DNA of 64,000 nucleotides from Rhodococcus sp. H36-A4 (GCF_027158005.1 NZ_JAPVLQ010000004.1:218713-282712); one strand, 5' to 3'. Shown: positions 49,471-57,596, counted from the first letter of the stretch. The notes: generated from the sequence alone by a model not told the origin. A program made the numbers and translations.

Positions 49471-49495
49471 AGTGTACGAACTATTCGCGTACACT
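49471..49495 (+). promoter_or_regulatory. Inverted-repeat operator upstream of the OhrR-like gene
   Basis: AGTGTACG (49471-49478) and CGTACACT (49488-49495) are perfect inverted arms with a 9-base spacer. The site ends 7 bases before the start codon of a MarR-family regulator, the usual place for an autoregulatory operator. Confidence 0.75.
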
Positions 49496-49502
49496 CGAAT
49501 AT

Positions 49503-49958
49503 GTGTCCACCACCGAAGATGATCCCCTCGCGCTCGACCGCCAAGTATGTTTCGCGTTGGCCGTGGCAAATCGCGCGGTGCTGTCGGTGTATCGCCCGCT
49601 TCTCGAACCGATGGGTCTCACCCATCCGCAGTACCTGGTGATGCTTGCTCTTTGGGGTGAGTCACCGATGTCCGTGAAATCGATCGGCGCCGCACTCTCG
49701 CTCGATTCGCCCACACTCTCACCACTGCTCAAAAGGCTCGAAGCGAACGGCCTCGTCTCCAGAACCCGCAGCAGCAGCGATGAGCGCCAACTCGAGATCC
49801 GCCTTACCGAATCCGGTCTCGCACTGCGAGATGAAGCGGTCGCGATTCCACCCGCCGTAGTGGCGAAGCTGGGGGTCGACATCGCCGAACTGGAAGAACT
49901 TCACCGAGTGCTCGGACGAATCAACCGGGCTGCCATCACAGCAGGAGCATTGTCGTGA
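49503..49958 (+). CDS. MarR-family regulator, OhrR-like
   Basis: This 151-residue winged-helix repressor resembles OhrR, the organic hydroperoxide sensor. The single cysteine (Cys16) lies in DRQVCFALAVANRAVLSVY, the position of the reactive Cys of OhrR. LTHPQYLVMLALWG, SLDSPTLSPLLKRLEANGLV (recognition helix) and RSSSDERQLEIRLTESG (wing) follow. OhrR normally controls an adjacent ohr peroxidase gene; none is present here, so the target may be the downstream DUF5313 gene or lie elsewhere. It starts at GTG 49503, just after an inverted repeat, and overlaps the next gene by 4 bases. Confidence 0.88.
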   Translation: MSTTEDDPLALDRQVCFALAVANRAVLSVYRPLLEPMGLTHPQYLVMLALWGESPMSVKSIGAALSLDSPTLSPLLKRLEANGLVSRTRSSSDERQLEIRLTESGLALRDEAVAIPPAVVAKLGVDIAELEELHRVLGRINRAAITAGALS

Positions 49959-50374
49959 CATCACCGGTTTTTCGAACCAACGAGAATCGACCGACCGCCA
50001 CGAAGCCGAACTTCGTGCAGTGGCTCGGCTACGTCGCGGGCCGGCGTCTGCCTCCGTCGATGCAGGACTGGGTGAAGAACGACTTGGTCGGTAAAGGTGC
50101 TGTGCCGCGACACCTCTTACGTTCGATGATTCCGTTCTTACCGATCTTCGTCGGATTTCTCGTGCTGTTTCCCGGCGCGCTGTGGCTCCGCGGGTCCATG
50201 GTGTTGCTTTCCGTTCTTCTCGCAATGTTCTACACAGTTGCGTTCATGGAACTCAATCGCGCCAGAAGACTTCAGTTGCACGGTCTTCCTGCGGATCTAC
50301 AGAGTGACCGCAAGCGGGCTGCCCTCGACGACGAACGGGCGCGTTACGAGAAGTTGCATCTTCGAGATCGTTGA
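49955..50374 (+). CDS. DUF5313-like small membrane protein
   Basis: This 139-residue protein of unknown function has KPNFVQWLGYVAGRRLPPSM, then DWVKNDLVGKGAVPRHLLRS and two adjacent helices near residues 63-80 and 84-100. A charged C-terminus has ALDDERARYEKLHLRDR. The pattern fits the actinobacterial DUF5313 family. The GTG start overlaps the stop of the OhrR-like gene (GTGA), so both are made from one mRNA and probably controlled by its operator. Confidence 0.8.
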   Translation: MTSPVFRTNENRPTATKPNFVQWLGYVAGRRLPPSMQDWVKNDLVGKGAVPRHLLRSMIPFLPIFVGFLVLFPGALWLRGSMVLLSVLLAMFYTVAFMELNRARRLQLHGLPADLQSDRKRAALDDERARYEKLHLRDR

Positions 50375-50393
50375 GGGCAGATCGATCGAACTC

Positions 50394-51011
50394 TCAATCA
50401 GCGAACACGATCCGCGACGACACCGCAACCAGTGCGCGCAGAAGACTCTTCGATGGATGCTTACTCAGCGGACCGCCGTCCATCCGTAATGAGTGAACGG
50501 TCATCAGCAGTTCGATGAGCGATCTGGTCGACAACGAGTGCGATGCATGCTCGATCGCCACGGCACGTTTGGTGGCGGGTACCGGACTCGGCGACAGGTA
50601 TTCGAAGGCCTGCTGAATGTGCTGGTCCTCGAATTCTCGACGCACGGTCGCCGCCCCCGACGTCGCGCCCGGCATCTGATAGTGCACCAACCGCGACTCG
50701 TTCGGATGAGCCTCCACCCAGTGCCACACTGCGACGAGCACTGCCTCGAGTGACCGGTCCGAGTTGGGATCTTCCTCTGCACGAACATCTGCCACAACCC
50801 CGTTGACCGTGTCCAGCACCCGGCGCATCGCCAGTTCGAACAATTCGTCTTTGCCAGCGAAGTGGTAGTACACGGCCGAGGGCACTACATTCGCCTCGTC
50901 GGCAACATCCTGAATACTGGCGTCCGAAAAACTCTTCGCAGCGAAGACGCGAATGGCAGCGTCGACGATATCCTCTCTGCGAGATGGTCGGTGCGGTGAC
51001 TTCTTCTCCAC
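50394..51011 (-). CDS. TetR-family transcriptional regulator
   Basis: This TetR regulator of about 205 residues has its N-terminal HTH at about residues 10-56: SRREDIVDAAIRVFAAKSFS, then DASIQDVADEANVVPSAVYY and HFAGKDELFELAMRRVL. The C-terminal ligand domain is not assignable. I set GTG 51011 as start because it places the HTH normally; TTG 51038 (better ribosome-binding site AAGGGGAG) and GTG 51068 are in-frame alternatives. It is divergent from a second TetR gene, so a shared operator between them is likely. Confidence 0.85.
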   Translation of the reverse strand: MEKKSPHRPSRREDIVDAAIRVFAAKSFSDASIQDVADEANVVPSAVYYHFAGKDELFELAMRRVLDTVNGVVADVRAEEDPNSDRSLEAVLVAVWHWVEAHPNESRLVHYQMPGATSGAATVRREFEDQHIQQAFEYLSPSPVPATKRAVAIEHASHSLSTRSLIELLMTVHSLRMDGGPLSKHPSKSLLRALVAVSSRIVFAD

Positions 51012-51101
51012 GTGTTGCTTCGCCCCCTGCTCGATCAACGCTCCCCTTACCCCCGTAAGTCGAAGCACTAGTCTTGCATGACCCGAGTCCCAGGAGAGTG
51101 A

Positions 51102-51713
51102 ATGTCAGCAACAGTGAGGCGTCCTGCGCATCGACCGTCCCGTCGTGGAGTCATCGTCGAGGCGGCGTTCGAACTCTTCGCGTCGGGTCCGGTCGACAAT
51201 GTGACCGTTGTCGACATCGCGGCTGCCGCCGATATGACCTCGGCTGCGATCTACTACCACTATCCCTCCCGCGAGGAGATCCTGCTCGAAGGGCTTCGCG
51301 AGTTCTCCACCGGCTACGTCGCCGAAATCGAACGTATCGCGACCGAGGTAGTCCTACCGGCAGCGGGCATGGGCGCCTTCGTCGAACCGTTCATGACGTG
51401 GCTGGATCAGAATCGAACGCGCGCACTTGTCTACTTCGTGCAGTCCAGGGGCGCGAGCCAGCAGGTGGAGGCGATCCGACGCGACAACAGCGGCTCGCTG
51501 ATTCCGATCTTCGCACGGGCGGCCAAGAAAACACGCGAGAAGTTACCTGCAGCGGAAGCCAGCATCATTGCCCTTGCTCTGATTGCACAAATCGAAACGT
51601 TCGCTTCGGCATTCTTGTCCCGAGATGCTTCGTTCTCGACGCTCGGCCGGCGCGCATTCATTCAATCCGGCGCAGAGCTCGCAGATCACATCGCAGGCAC
51701 GACGGCGGTCTGA
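51102..51713 (+). CDS. TetR-family transcriptional regulator
   Basis: This 203-residue TetR regulator has SRRGVIVEAAFELFASGPVD, VTVVDIAAAADMTSAAIYYH and YPSREEILLEGLREF forming the DNA-binding domain (residues 13-60). The C-terminal domain binds an unknown ligand. ATG 51102 has AGGAG upstream, so the start is firm. It is divergent from another TetR gene and followed by the tRNA on the opposite strand. No adjacent metabolic gene indicates its regulon. Confidence 0.88.
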   Translation: MSATVRRPAHRPSRRGVIVEAAFELFASGPVDNVTVVDIAAAADMTSAAIYYHYPSREEILLEGLREFSTGYVAEIERIATEVVLPAAGMGAFVEPFMTWLDQNRTRALVYFVQSRGASQQVEAIRRDNSGSLIPIFARAAKKTREKLPAAEASIIALALIAQIETFASAFLSRDASFSTLGRRAFIQSGAELADHIAGTTAV

Positions 51714-51784
51714 TCGATACCCCGGGCCAATTCGTCGCACCGGCTGGTGTGGAGTAGGTGCGAGGCTCGGGAAAGCCAAGTAGG

Positions 51785-51859
51785 TGGTGGGCGCAGAGGG
51801 GTTCGAACCCCCGACCGCTGGTGTGTAAAACCAGAGCTCTACCGCTGAGCTATACGCCC
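51785..51859 (-). tRNA. tRNA-Val (anticodon UAC)
   Basis: On the minus strand a full cloverleaf is present: acceptor GGGCGTA/TGCGCCC, D-arm GCTC...GAGC, anticodon arm CTGGT/ACCAG with loop TTTACAC giving anticodon TAC, and T-arm with TTCGAAC. The discriminator is A and CCA is encoded (51785-51787). Confidence 0.96.
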
Positions 51860-51948
51860 GAGTCACTGTTGGGCCAAGGCCGTTTGTGACGCTTGGAGAA
51901 ATTTATCGTGTCTGAGCGAATTCTCCAATTCCGCATGTCAACGCCCTG

Positions 51949-51994
51949 CTTGTGAGTGAAAATGCGTCCCGTAGGGCGCAATTCCACTCACAAG
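51949..51994. terminator. Long imperfect palindrome after ahpE
   Basis: A 46-base nearly perfect palindrome (outer arms CTTGTGAGTG/CACTCACAAG, inner arms TGCGTCCC/GGGCGCA) lies 14 bases past the ahpE stop. It probably terminates ahpE on the minus strand. The outer 10 bp are perfect and the interior has three mismatched pairs. Confidence 0.7.
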
Positions 51995-52007
51995 AGGCGA
52001 AGTTCGT

Positions 52008-52472
52008 CTACGTGTCCAGAACGGACAATGCTTCGTTCCACGCAGACTGATCACGAGCTTCGCCGGGTTGATTCATCTCGGCGAACCGGACAGTGCCCGA
52101 TTTGTCGACGACGAACGTTCCCCGGTTGGCGAAACCGGCTTTCTCGTTGAAGACGCCGTACGCCTGCGCCACCGCACCATGTGGCCAGAAGTCGGACAGA
52201 AGCGGGAAGGTGTAGCCCTGCTCTGCTGCCCAGATCTTGTGCGTCGGAGGCGGTCCCACCGAAATTGCAAGGATTGCTGAATCATCGTTCTCGAACTTGG
52301 GTAGTTCGTCGCGCACCTTGCATAGCTCACCCTGGCAGGTACCGGTGAAAGCTAGCGGATAGAAGACCAGAAGGACGTTCTTGACGCCGCGATACGACGA
52401 CAAGCTCACATCCTGATTGTTCTGGTCTTTGAGTGTGAAGTCCGGCGCTTGTGCGCCTACCTCGAGTGGCAT
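52008..52472 (-). CDS. ahpE: Peroxiredoxin (AhpE type)
   Basis: This thioredoxin-fold peroxidase of 154 residues reduces peroxides with a reactive Cys. It matches Rv2238c (AhpE): VGAQAPDFTLKDQNNQDVSL, LLVFYPLAFTGTCQGELC with the peroxidatic Cys46, ISVGPPPTHKIWAAEQ and FPLLSDFWPHGAVAQAYGVF. Unlike the one-Cys AhpE as I recall it, there is a second Cys at residue 51, the position of the resolving Cys in BCP-type atypical two-Cys enzymes. It follows the DUF3052 gene on the same strand by 25 bases. Confidence 0.93.
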   Translation of the reverse strand: MPLEVGAQAPDFTLKDQNNQDVSLSSYRGVKNVLLVFYPLAFTGTCQGELCKVRDELPKFENDDSAILAISVGPPPTHKIWAAEQGYTFPLLSDFWPHGAVAQAYGVFNEKAGFANRGTFVVDKSGTVRFAEMNQPGEARDQSAWNEALSVLDT

Positions 52473-52497
52473 CGAATCGGATTCCTGTTCTCGGGCA

Positions 52498-52920
52498 CTA
52501 CCGCTTGGTTGCCCGCGTCTTCGGCTGAACCAGTCGGCTACCGATCCAGTCTCCGAGATTGGCCGCCGAAGTCTGCGTCAACCCTGCGGTCGGTGCCGAT
52601 TCGGCGATTTCACTCGGTTCGACGTGTCCCGGAAGTCCGGTTTTAGGACTGAGTACCCAGACGAAACCATCGTCCGAGAGAGGTCCGATCGCGTCCATGA
52701 GGGCGTCGACAAGGTCACCGTCGCCGTCGCGCCACCACAGCAGCACTACGTCGATCACCTCGTCGGAGTCCTCGTCGAGGGTCTCACCACCAATGGTGTC
52801 CTCGACATCCGCACGCAGATCGTCGTATGTGTCCTCGTCCCAGCCCAGTTCCTGAACGACCAAGTCGCGAGTGATACCAAGTTTCTGAGCGTAGTTCTGA
52901 GCGTCCGCCGCGGCGACCAC
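52498..52920 (-). CDS. DUF3052 family protein
   Basis: This 140-residue acidic cytosolic protein matches the DUF3052 family (Rv2239c). It has AQKLGITRDLVVQELGWDED, DEVIDVVLLWWRDGDGDLVD and GFVWVLSPKTGLPGHVEPSE, ending in a basic tail. Function is unknown. The start is GTG 52920, with AAGGAGG 8 bases upstream; the frame open to 52986 has no ribosome-binding site. It is divergent from aceE and upstream of ahpE. Confidence 0.88.
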   Translation of the reverse strand: MVAAADAQNYAQKLGITRDLVVQELGWDEDTYDDLRADVEDTIGGETLDEDSDEVIDVVLLWWRDGDGDLVDALMDAIGPLSDDGFVWVLSPKTGLPGHVEPSEIAESAPTAGLTQTSAANLGDWIGSRLVQPKTRATKR

Positions 52921-53075
52921 GGTGGTGACCTCCTTGCATAGTGGGTGAAGTAGTGCAAGCGAACAGGGTTTCGGCCGTATCCGCAAGCTGACCGCGCCGA
53001 AATTGCGTAGATAAATTTCTACTGGTGGGTATTGGGACTCTCCTTCACCTGCCGCGAAGATGTGTAGGAGGATTG
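52921..53075. promoter_or_regulatory. Divergent DUF3052 / aceE promoter region
   Basis: This gap contains the promoters of the DUF3052-ahpE pair and of aceE. An AT-rich patch (53007-53022) forms an inverted repeat GTAGA-6-TCTAC that could be an operator. I cannot tie it to a known regulator. Confidence 0.35.
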
Positions 53076-53165
53076 ATGAGAATCACCGGAATGAGGAATG
53101 TCGATCGCCGTCACAGAAGGCGAAAGGCCTGGAACGGTTGCCACACCGAGCGACCGCCACATTGA
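53076..53165 (+). CDS. Putative 29-codon leader ORF upstream of aceE
   Basis: A short ORF starts at ATG 53076 directly after a perfect AGGAGG (53066-53071). It ends with TGA 53163-53165, which overlaps the GAGGAG ribosome-binding site of aceE (53164-53169). The 29-residue peptide is strongly basic (RRHRRRKAW in the middle). Its coupling to aceE suggests a translated leader that controls aceE expression. The 4-base spacing between the Shine-Dalgarno and ATG is short, so translation needs proof. Confidence 0.45.
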   Translation: MRITGMRNVDRRHRRRKAWNGCHTERPPH

Positions 53166-53177
53166 GGAGTACACACG

Positions 53178-56009
53178 TTGTCCGAGTTGAACCAGGACGA
53201 CCGGCAGAACACACAAGCTGCCGGCAAGACACCCGCGCCTACAGGCTCGGACGGTCGAGTACGCGTCATCCGCGAGGGTGTCGCGTCTTATCTGCCCGAC
53301 ATCGACAGTGACGAGACCAACGAATGGATCGAATCCTTCGACGGTCTGCTGGAGCGGTCGGGCCCATCCCGCGCCCGGTACTTGATGCTGCGTCTGCTGG
53401 AGCGGGCTGGTGAACGGCGAGTTGCACTGCCGTCACTGACGTCGACGGACTACGTCAACACCATTCCTACCGAGAACGAGCCCTGGTTCCCCGGCGACGA
53501 AGAGGTCGAACGCCGCTACCGCGCCTGGATCCGCTGGAACGCCGCGATCATGGTGCACCGCGCGCAGCGCCCCGGCGTCGGCGTCGGCGGACACATCTCC
53601 ACGTATGCATCGTCGGCAGCGTTGTACGAGGTCGGGTTCAACCACTTCTTCCGTGGCAAGGATCATCCGGGCGGTGGCGACCACATATTCATTCAGGGCC
53701 ACGCCTCCCCCGGCATCTACGCCCGCGCATTCCTCGAAGGACGCATTCCTGCCGAGCGCATGGACGGCTTCCGTCAGGAGTACAGCCACAGCGATTCCGG
53801 TGGCGGTCTGCCGTCGTACCCGCATCCGCGGTTGATGCAGGACTTCTGGGAATTCCCGACGGTATCGATGGGCCTCGGGCCCATGAACGCCATCTACCAG
53901 GCACGCTTCAATCATTACTTGGATGATCGCAAGATCAAGGACACCTCCGACCAGCATGTGTGGGCATTCCTGGGCGACGGCGAGATGGACGAGCCCGAGT
54001 CGCGCGGTCTGGCGCACGTAGCCGCGACGGAGGGTCTCGACAATCTGACGTTCGTAGTGAACTGCAACCTGCAGCGTCTCGACGGGCCGGTCCGCGGAAA
54101 CGGGAAGATCATCCAGGAACTGGAATCCTTCTTCCGCGGCGCGGGATGGAATGTCATCAAGGTCGTCTGGGGCCGTGAGTGGGATGCGTTGCTGCACGCA
54201 GATCGCGATGGCGCGTTGGTCAACCTGATGAACACCACGCCCGACGGCGATTTTCAGACGTACAAGGCCAACGACGGTGGCTATGTACGCGACCATTTCT
54301 TCGGGCGTGATCCCCGCACCAAGGAACTGGTCAAGGATCTGACCGACGCCGAGATCTGGAATCTCAAGCGCGGTGGCCACGACTACCGCAAGGTCCACGC
54401 GGCGTATGCGGCTGCCATGGCGCACAAGGGCCAGCCGACGGTGATCCTGGCGCACACGATCAAGGGCTACACGCTCGGCAAGCTCTTCGAGGGCCGCAAC
54501 GCGACGCACCAGATGAAGAAGCTCACCCTCGACGATCTCAAGACTTTCCGCGACCTGCAACGTATCCCGATCTCCGACGAGGAGCTCGAAAAGGATCCGT
54601 ACATGCCGCCGTATTACCACCCCGGAAAGGATTCTCCGGAGATCGCGTACATGCTCGATCGACGCAAGGCGCTCGGCGGGTTCGTTCCGGAGCGTCGGGT
54701 GAGTCCCGATCCGTTGCCGCAGCCTGCGGACAAGACCTACGCAACGCTGATCAAGGGCTCCGGTAAGCAAGAAATTGCTACCACCATGGCGCTCGTGCGA
54801 GTGATGAAGGAACTGCTTCGGGACAAGGAGATCGGCCACCGAATCGTACCGATCATCCCTGACGAGGCGCGCACCTTCGGTATGGATTCGTGGTTCCCAT
54901 CGCTGAAGATCTACAACCGGAACGGTCAGCTGTACACGTCGGTGGACTCCGAACTCATGCTCGCCTACAAGGAGAGCTCGATCGGACAGATCCTGCACGA
55001 AGGCATCAACGAGGCAGGCTCGACGGCATCGTTCACCGCAGTCGGAACGTCGTACGCGACGCACGGCGAGGTCATGATCCCGCTGTACATCTTCTACTCG
55101 ATGTTCGGTTTCCAGCGCACCGGTGACGGCCTGTGGGCAGCAGCGGATCAGATGGCACGTGGATTCGTCCTGGGTGCCACCGCCGGCCGCACCACGCTGA
55201 CGGGCGAGGGTCTCCAGCACGCCGACGGCCATTCGTTGTTGTTGGCGTCGACCAACCCGGCCGCGGTTGCCTACGATCCGGCGTTCGCCTACGAGATCGC
55301 GCACATCATCAAAGACGGCTTGCGTCGGATGTACGGCGGGACAGAAGGGGTAGAAGGCTTCGGCGGCGAGAACATCTTCTACTACATCACCCTGTACAAC
55401 GAGCCGTACCAGCAGCCGGCGCAGCCCGAGGACCTCGATATCGACGGGCTACTCAAAGGCATCTACCTGTTCGAGAAGCCGCAAGAGGGTGACGGCCCGG
55501 AGGCGCAGATCCTCGCGTCGGGTGTCGGAATCGTCGCGGCCCGCAAGGCCCGCGAACTACTCGAATCCGAATGGCACGTCCGCTCGGGTGTCTGGTCGGT
55601 CACCTCATGGGGTGAACTGCGCCGCGACGGCGTCGAGTCGGAAAAGGATGCGCTGCGCGATCCAGGGGCCGAGAAGCGCATTCCGTACATCACGCAGGCA
55701 CTGTCGAGCGCTGCTGGTCCCGTTGTGGCCGCATCGGATTGGATGCGTGCGGTCCCGGATCAGATCCGTCAGTGGGTTCCGGGCGACTACGTCACGCTCG
55801 GGACCGATGGGTTCGGGTTCTCCGATACCCGTCCCGCAGCACGACGAGTGTTCAACGTCGACGCAGAGTCCATCGTCGTCGCAGTGCTGTCTGCGCTGGC
55901 GGCGTCGGGCGAGATCGATCGGTCCAAGGCTGTAGAGGCAGCCGAGAAGTACCGCATCGACGATGTCCTCGCGGCCCCCACGTCGTACGCCGACACCGGC
56001 TCCGCATAG
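53178..56009 (+). CDS. aceE: Pyruvate dehydrogenase E1 component, homodimeric type (AceE)
   Basis: AceE decarboxylates pyruvate with thiamine diphosphate and acetylates the lipoyl group of E2. The 943-residue protein matches Rv2241. The ThDP motif is visible as [20 protein letters not shown] followed by [20 protein letters not shown] near residues 270-315. Other landmarks are [49 protein letters not shown] and, in the C-terminal half, [11 protein letters not shown]. It starts at TTG 53178, set by GAGGAG 8 bases upstream, just after a putative leader ORF. Its E2 partner is likely DlaT at 14.5 kb, since no E2 gene is adjacent. Confidence 0.96.
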   Translation: MSELNQDDRQNTQAAGKTPAPTGSDGRVRVIREGVASYLPDIDSDETNEWIESFDGLLERSGPSRARYLMLRLLERAGERRVALPSLTSTDYVNTIPTENEPWFPGDEEVERRYRAWIRWNAAIMVHRAQRPGVGVGGHISTYASSAALYEVGFNHFFRGKDHPGGGDHIFIQGHASPGIYARAFLEGRIPAERMDGFRQEYSHSDSGGGLPSYPHPRLMQDFWEFPTVSMGLGPMNAIYQARFNHYLDDRKIKDTSDQHVWAFLGDGEMDEPESRGLAHVAATEGLDNLTFVVNCNLQRLDGPVRGNGKIIQELESFFRGAGWNVIKVVWGREWDALLHADRDGALVNLMNTTPDGDFQTYKANDGGYVRDHFFGRDPRTKELVKDLTDAEIWNLKRGGHDYRKVHAAYAAAMAHKGQPTVILAHTIKGYTLGKLFEGRNATHQMKKLTLDDLKTFRDLQRIPISDEELEKDPYMPPYYHPGKDSPEIAYMLDRRKALGGFVPERRVSPDPLPQPADKTYATLIKGSGKQEIATTMALVRVMKELLRDKEIGHRIVPIIPDEARTFGMDSWFPSLKIYNRNGQLYTSVDSELMLAYKESSIGQILHEGINEAGSTASFTAVGTSYATHGEVMIPLYIFYSMFGFQRTGDGLWAAADQMARGFVLGATAGRTTLTGEGLQHADGHSLLLASTNPAAVAYDPAFAYEIAHIIKDGLRRMYGGTEGVEGFGGENIFYYITLYNEPYQQPAQPEDLDIDGLLKGIYLFEKPQEGDGPEAQILASGVGIVAARKARELLESEWHVRSGVWSVTSWGELRRDGVESEKDALRDPGAEKRIPYITQALSSAAGPVVAASDWMRAVPDQIRQWVPGDYVTLGTDGFGFSDTRPAARRVFNVDAESIVVAVLSALAASGEIDRSKAVEAAEKYRIDDVLAAPTSYADTGSA

Positions 56010-56023
56010 CTCGTAGAGTCCTG

Positions 56024-56079
56024 TACGCCCGCCTGCTCGTGTCCATGTCCTCGGACGCGAGCAGGCGGGCGTAGGTTTT
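56024..56079 (+). terminator. Terminator between aceE and mabR
   Basis: A perfect 16-bp GC-rich stem (56024-56039 with 56058-56073) is followed by GGTTTTG. It ends only 10 bases before the annotated mabR ATG at 56084, unusually close to a start codon. Confidence 0.85.
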
Positions 56080-56083
56080 GCCT

Positions 56084-57532
56084 ATGGTCCACGACAAGAG
56101 CGCAGCCTGCGGAGTGACCGGAGAACACAAGAGCGCAGCCTGCGAAGTGACCGGAGAACACAGCACCGCAGCCTGCGAAGTGACCGGAGGATACGAAAGC
56201 GCACCGAAGACCGGGACGCACCACAAGGACGACCAGGACGGCCATATCACCGACAACGAGGTACATCCACCGGTCAAGGCTCTGACGCCTTCCAGGCAGA
56301 AGCGCGACCCCCTTCCCGACGCTCTTCTTCGGCGCGTGAAGCAGTTCTCGGGTCGTCTGTCCACCGAGGCTGTGACGACGATGCAGGATCAGTTGCCGTT
56401 CTTCAGCGGCCTTGATGCGGCGCAGCGGGCGAGCGTGCAGTTGCTGATTCAGACGGCGGTGGACAACTTTCTGGAGTGGTTGAAGAATCCGCAGAGCGAT
56501 ATTCGCTTCAGCCTCGATGCTTTCCAGGTCATTCCTCAGGATTTGGCGCGGCGGTTGACCCTGCGCCAGACGGTCGACATGGTGCGGGTCGCGATGGAGT
56601 TCTTCGAGCAGTGGCTTCCGGCACTTGCCCGAAATGATCAGCAGTTGGTTGCACTGACCGAGGCGGTACTTCGGTACGGCCGTGAGCTGGGTTTTGCGGC
56701 GGCTTCGGTGTATGCCAGTGCCGCGGAGTCCAGGGGTGCGTGGGATACCCGCCTGGAGGCTCTGGTCGTCGATGCCGTCGTTCGAGGGGACACGGGGTCC
56801 GACATGCTTTCGCGAGCTGCCACGTTGAACTGGGATGCCACTGCGCCTGCGACTGTTCTGGTCGGCACTCCGCCGGAGGATCAGGGTGTGTCCGTGGTCA
56901 GCACGGTGCACATGGTTGCGCAGAAGCACAATCGCGCAGCTCTCGCGGTCGTACAGGGGACGCGGCTCGTCATGGTTGTCAGCGGCCAGCTGATCGACAG
57001 TGCGGCGAACACGGCCTTCTTGACCGATATGTTGCAGAATTTCTCCGAGGGCCCTGTTGTCATCGGCCCGACAACTCGCACGTTGGGCGCGGCCCATTCG
57101 AGCGCGGTGGAAGCGTTCGCGGGCATGCAGGCGGTGGCGGGATGGCGCGGTGCCCCTCGGCCCGTTCACGCGGGAGAGCTGTTGCCAGAGCGTGCGCTGC
57201 TCGGTGATTCGGCGGCCATCGCGACGCTCAACGAACATCTGGTCGCTCCGTTGGCGGCAGCCGGTTCCGGCTTGGCGGACACCCTCGATGCTTACCTTGA
57301 TTGCGGTGGCGCCGTCGAGACCTGCGCGCGACAGCTGTTTGTTCATCCAAATACTGTCCGGTATCGGCTGAAGCGAATTGCCGAAGTTACGGGACGGGAC
57401 CCGACGCAATCGCGTGATGCGTACGTGCTTCGTGTTGCGGCAACAGTAGGTCGACTGGCTCGAACTCATCACGAACCGCAGCATCCTGTCCCACAAACCA
57501 CACACGTAACATTCGGTGAGGTAGTTACGTAA
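56084..57532 (+). CDS. mabR: PucR-type transcriptional regulator of FAS-II genes (MabR)
   Basis: This is the Rv2242 (MabR) homologue, a regulator of the fabD-acpM-kasA-accD6 operon. The conserved body starts near residue 68 (DPLPDALLRRVKQFSGRLST). The PucR-type HTH is at the C-terminus: GGAVETCARQLFVHPNTVRY and RLKRIAEVTGRDPTQSRDAY (about residues 406-445). The first ~45 residues are unusual: three 11-residue repeats (KSAACGVTGEH, KSAACEVTGEH, STAACEVTGGY) encoded by a 33-bp DNA repeat. ATG 56084 lies just after a terminator and has no ribosome-binding site, so the true start may be downstream. It precedes fabD by 127 bases. Confidence 0.9.
   Translation: MVHDKSAACGVTGEHKSAACEVTGEHSTAACEVTGGYESAPKTGTHHKDDQDGHITDNEVHPPVKALTPSRQKRDPLPDALLRRVKQFSGRLSTEAVTTMQDQLPFFSGLDAAQRASVQLLIQTAVDNFLEWLKNPQSDIRFSLDAFQVIPQDLARRLTLRQTVDMVRVAMEFFEQWLPALARNDQQLVALTEAVLRYGRELGFAAASVYASAAESRGAWDTRLEALVVDAVVRGDTGSDMLSRAATLNWDATAPATVLVGTPPEDQGVSVVSTVHMVAQKHNRAALAVVQGTRLVMVVSGQLIDSAANTAFLTDMLQNFSEGPVVIGPTTRTLGAAHSSAVEAFAGMQAVAGWRGAPRPVHAGELLPERALLGDSAAIATLNEHLVAPLAAAGSGLADTLDAYLDCGGAVETCARQLFVHPNTVRYRLKRIAEVTGRDPTQSRDAYVLRVAATVGRLARTHHEPQHPVPQTTHVTFGEVVT
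56093..56191 (+). repeat. Three 33-bp tandem repeats at the mabR 5' end
   Basis: Units at 56093-56125, 56126-56158 and 56159-56191 share the core AGCCTGCGRAGTGACC (56104-56119, 56137-56152, 56170-56185). Each is 11 codons, so the frame is kept. The same core and period occur beside rnpB (36477-36533). Confidence 0.93.
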
Positions 57533-57533
57533 C
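57524..57533 (+). promoter_or_regulatory. Palindrome over the mabR stop codon
   Basis: GTTACGTAAC is a perfect 10-base palindrome overlapping the mabR stop (57530-57532). It could be a weak regulator site, but its short size makes chance occurrence plausible. Confidence 0.3.
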
Positions 57534-57571
57534 GTAGTAGCACGTGCCGGCGATGCGACCGCTCCACGAGG

Positions 57572-57596
57572 CAATTTGTGGGTTCCCCACAAATTG
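57572..57596 (+). promoter_or_regulatory. Perfect palindrome upstream of fabD, candidate MabR operator
   Basis: CAATTTGTGGG (57572-57582) and CCCACAAATTG (57586-57596) are perfect 11-base inverted arms around TTC. The site lies 64-88 bases before the fabD start, between the regulator gene mabR and the FAS-II operon. There is no U-run, so an operator is more likely than a terminator. Binding by MabR is inferred from location. Confidence 0.65.

Noticed and set aside
53433..55304. Long minus-strand ORF of 623 codons opposite aceE
   Set aside because: Shadow of the third-codon GC bias of aceE; the translation is Arg/Val/Asp-rich without recognisable motifs or a ribosome-binding site.
56093..56191. 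CRISPR array considered because of regularly spaced 33-bp repeats
   Set aside because: The units are directly tandem with no unique spacers, are a multiple of three and sit in a coding frame; no cas genes are nearby.
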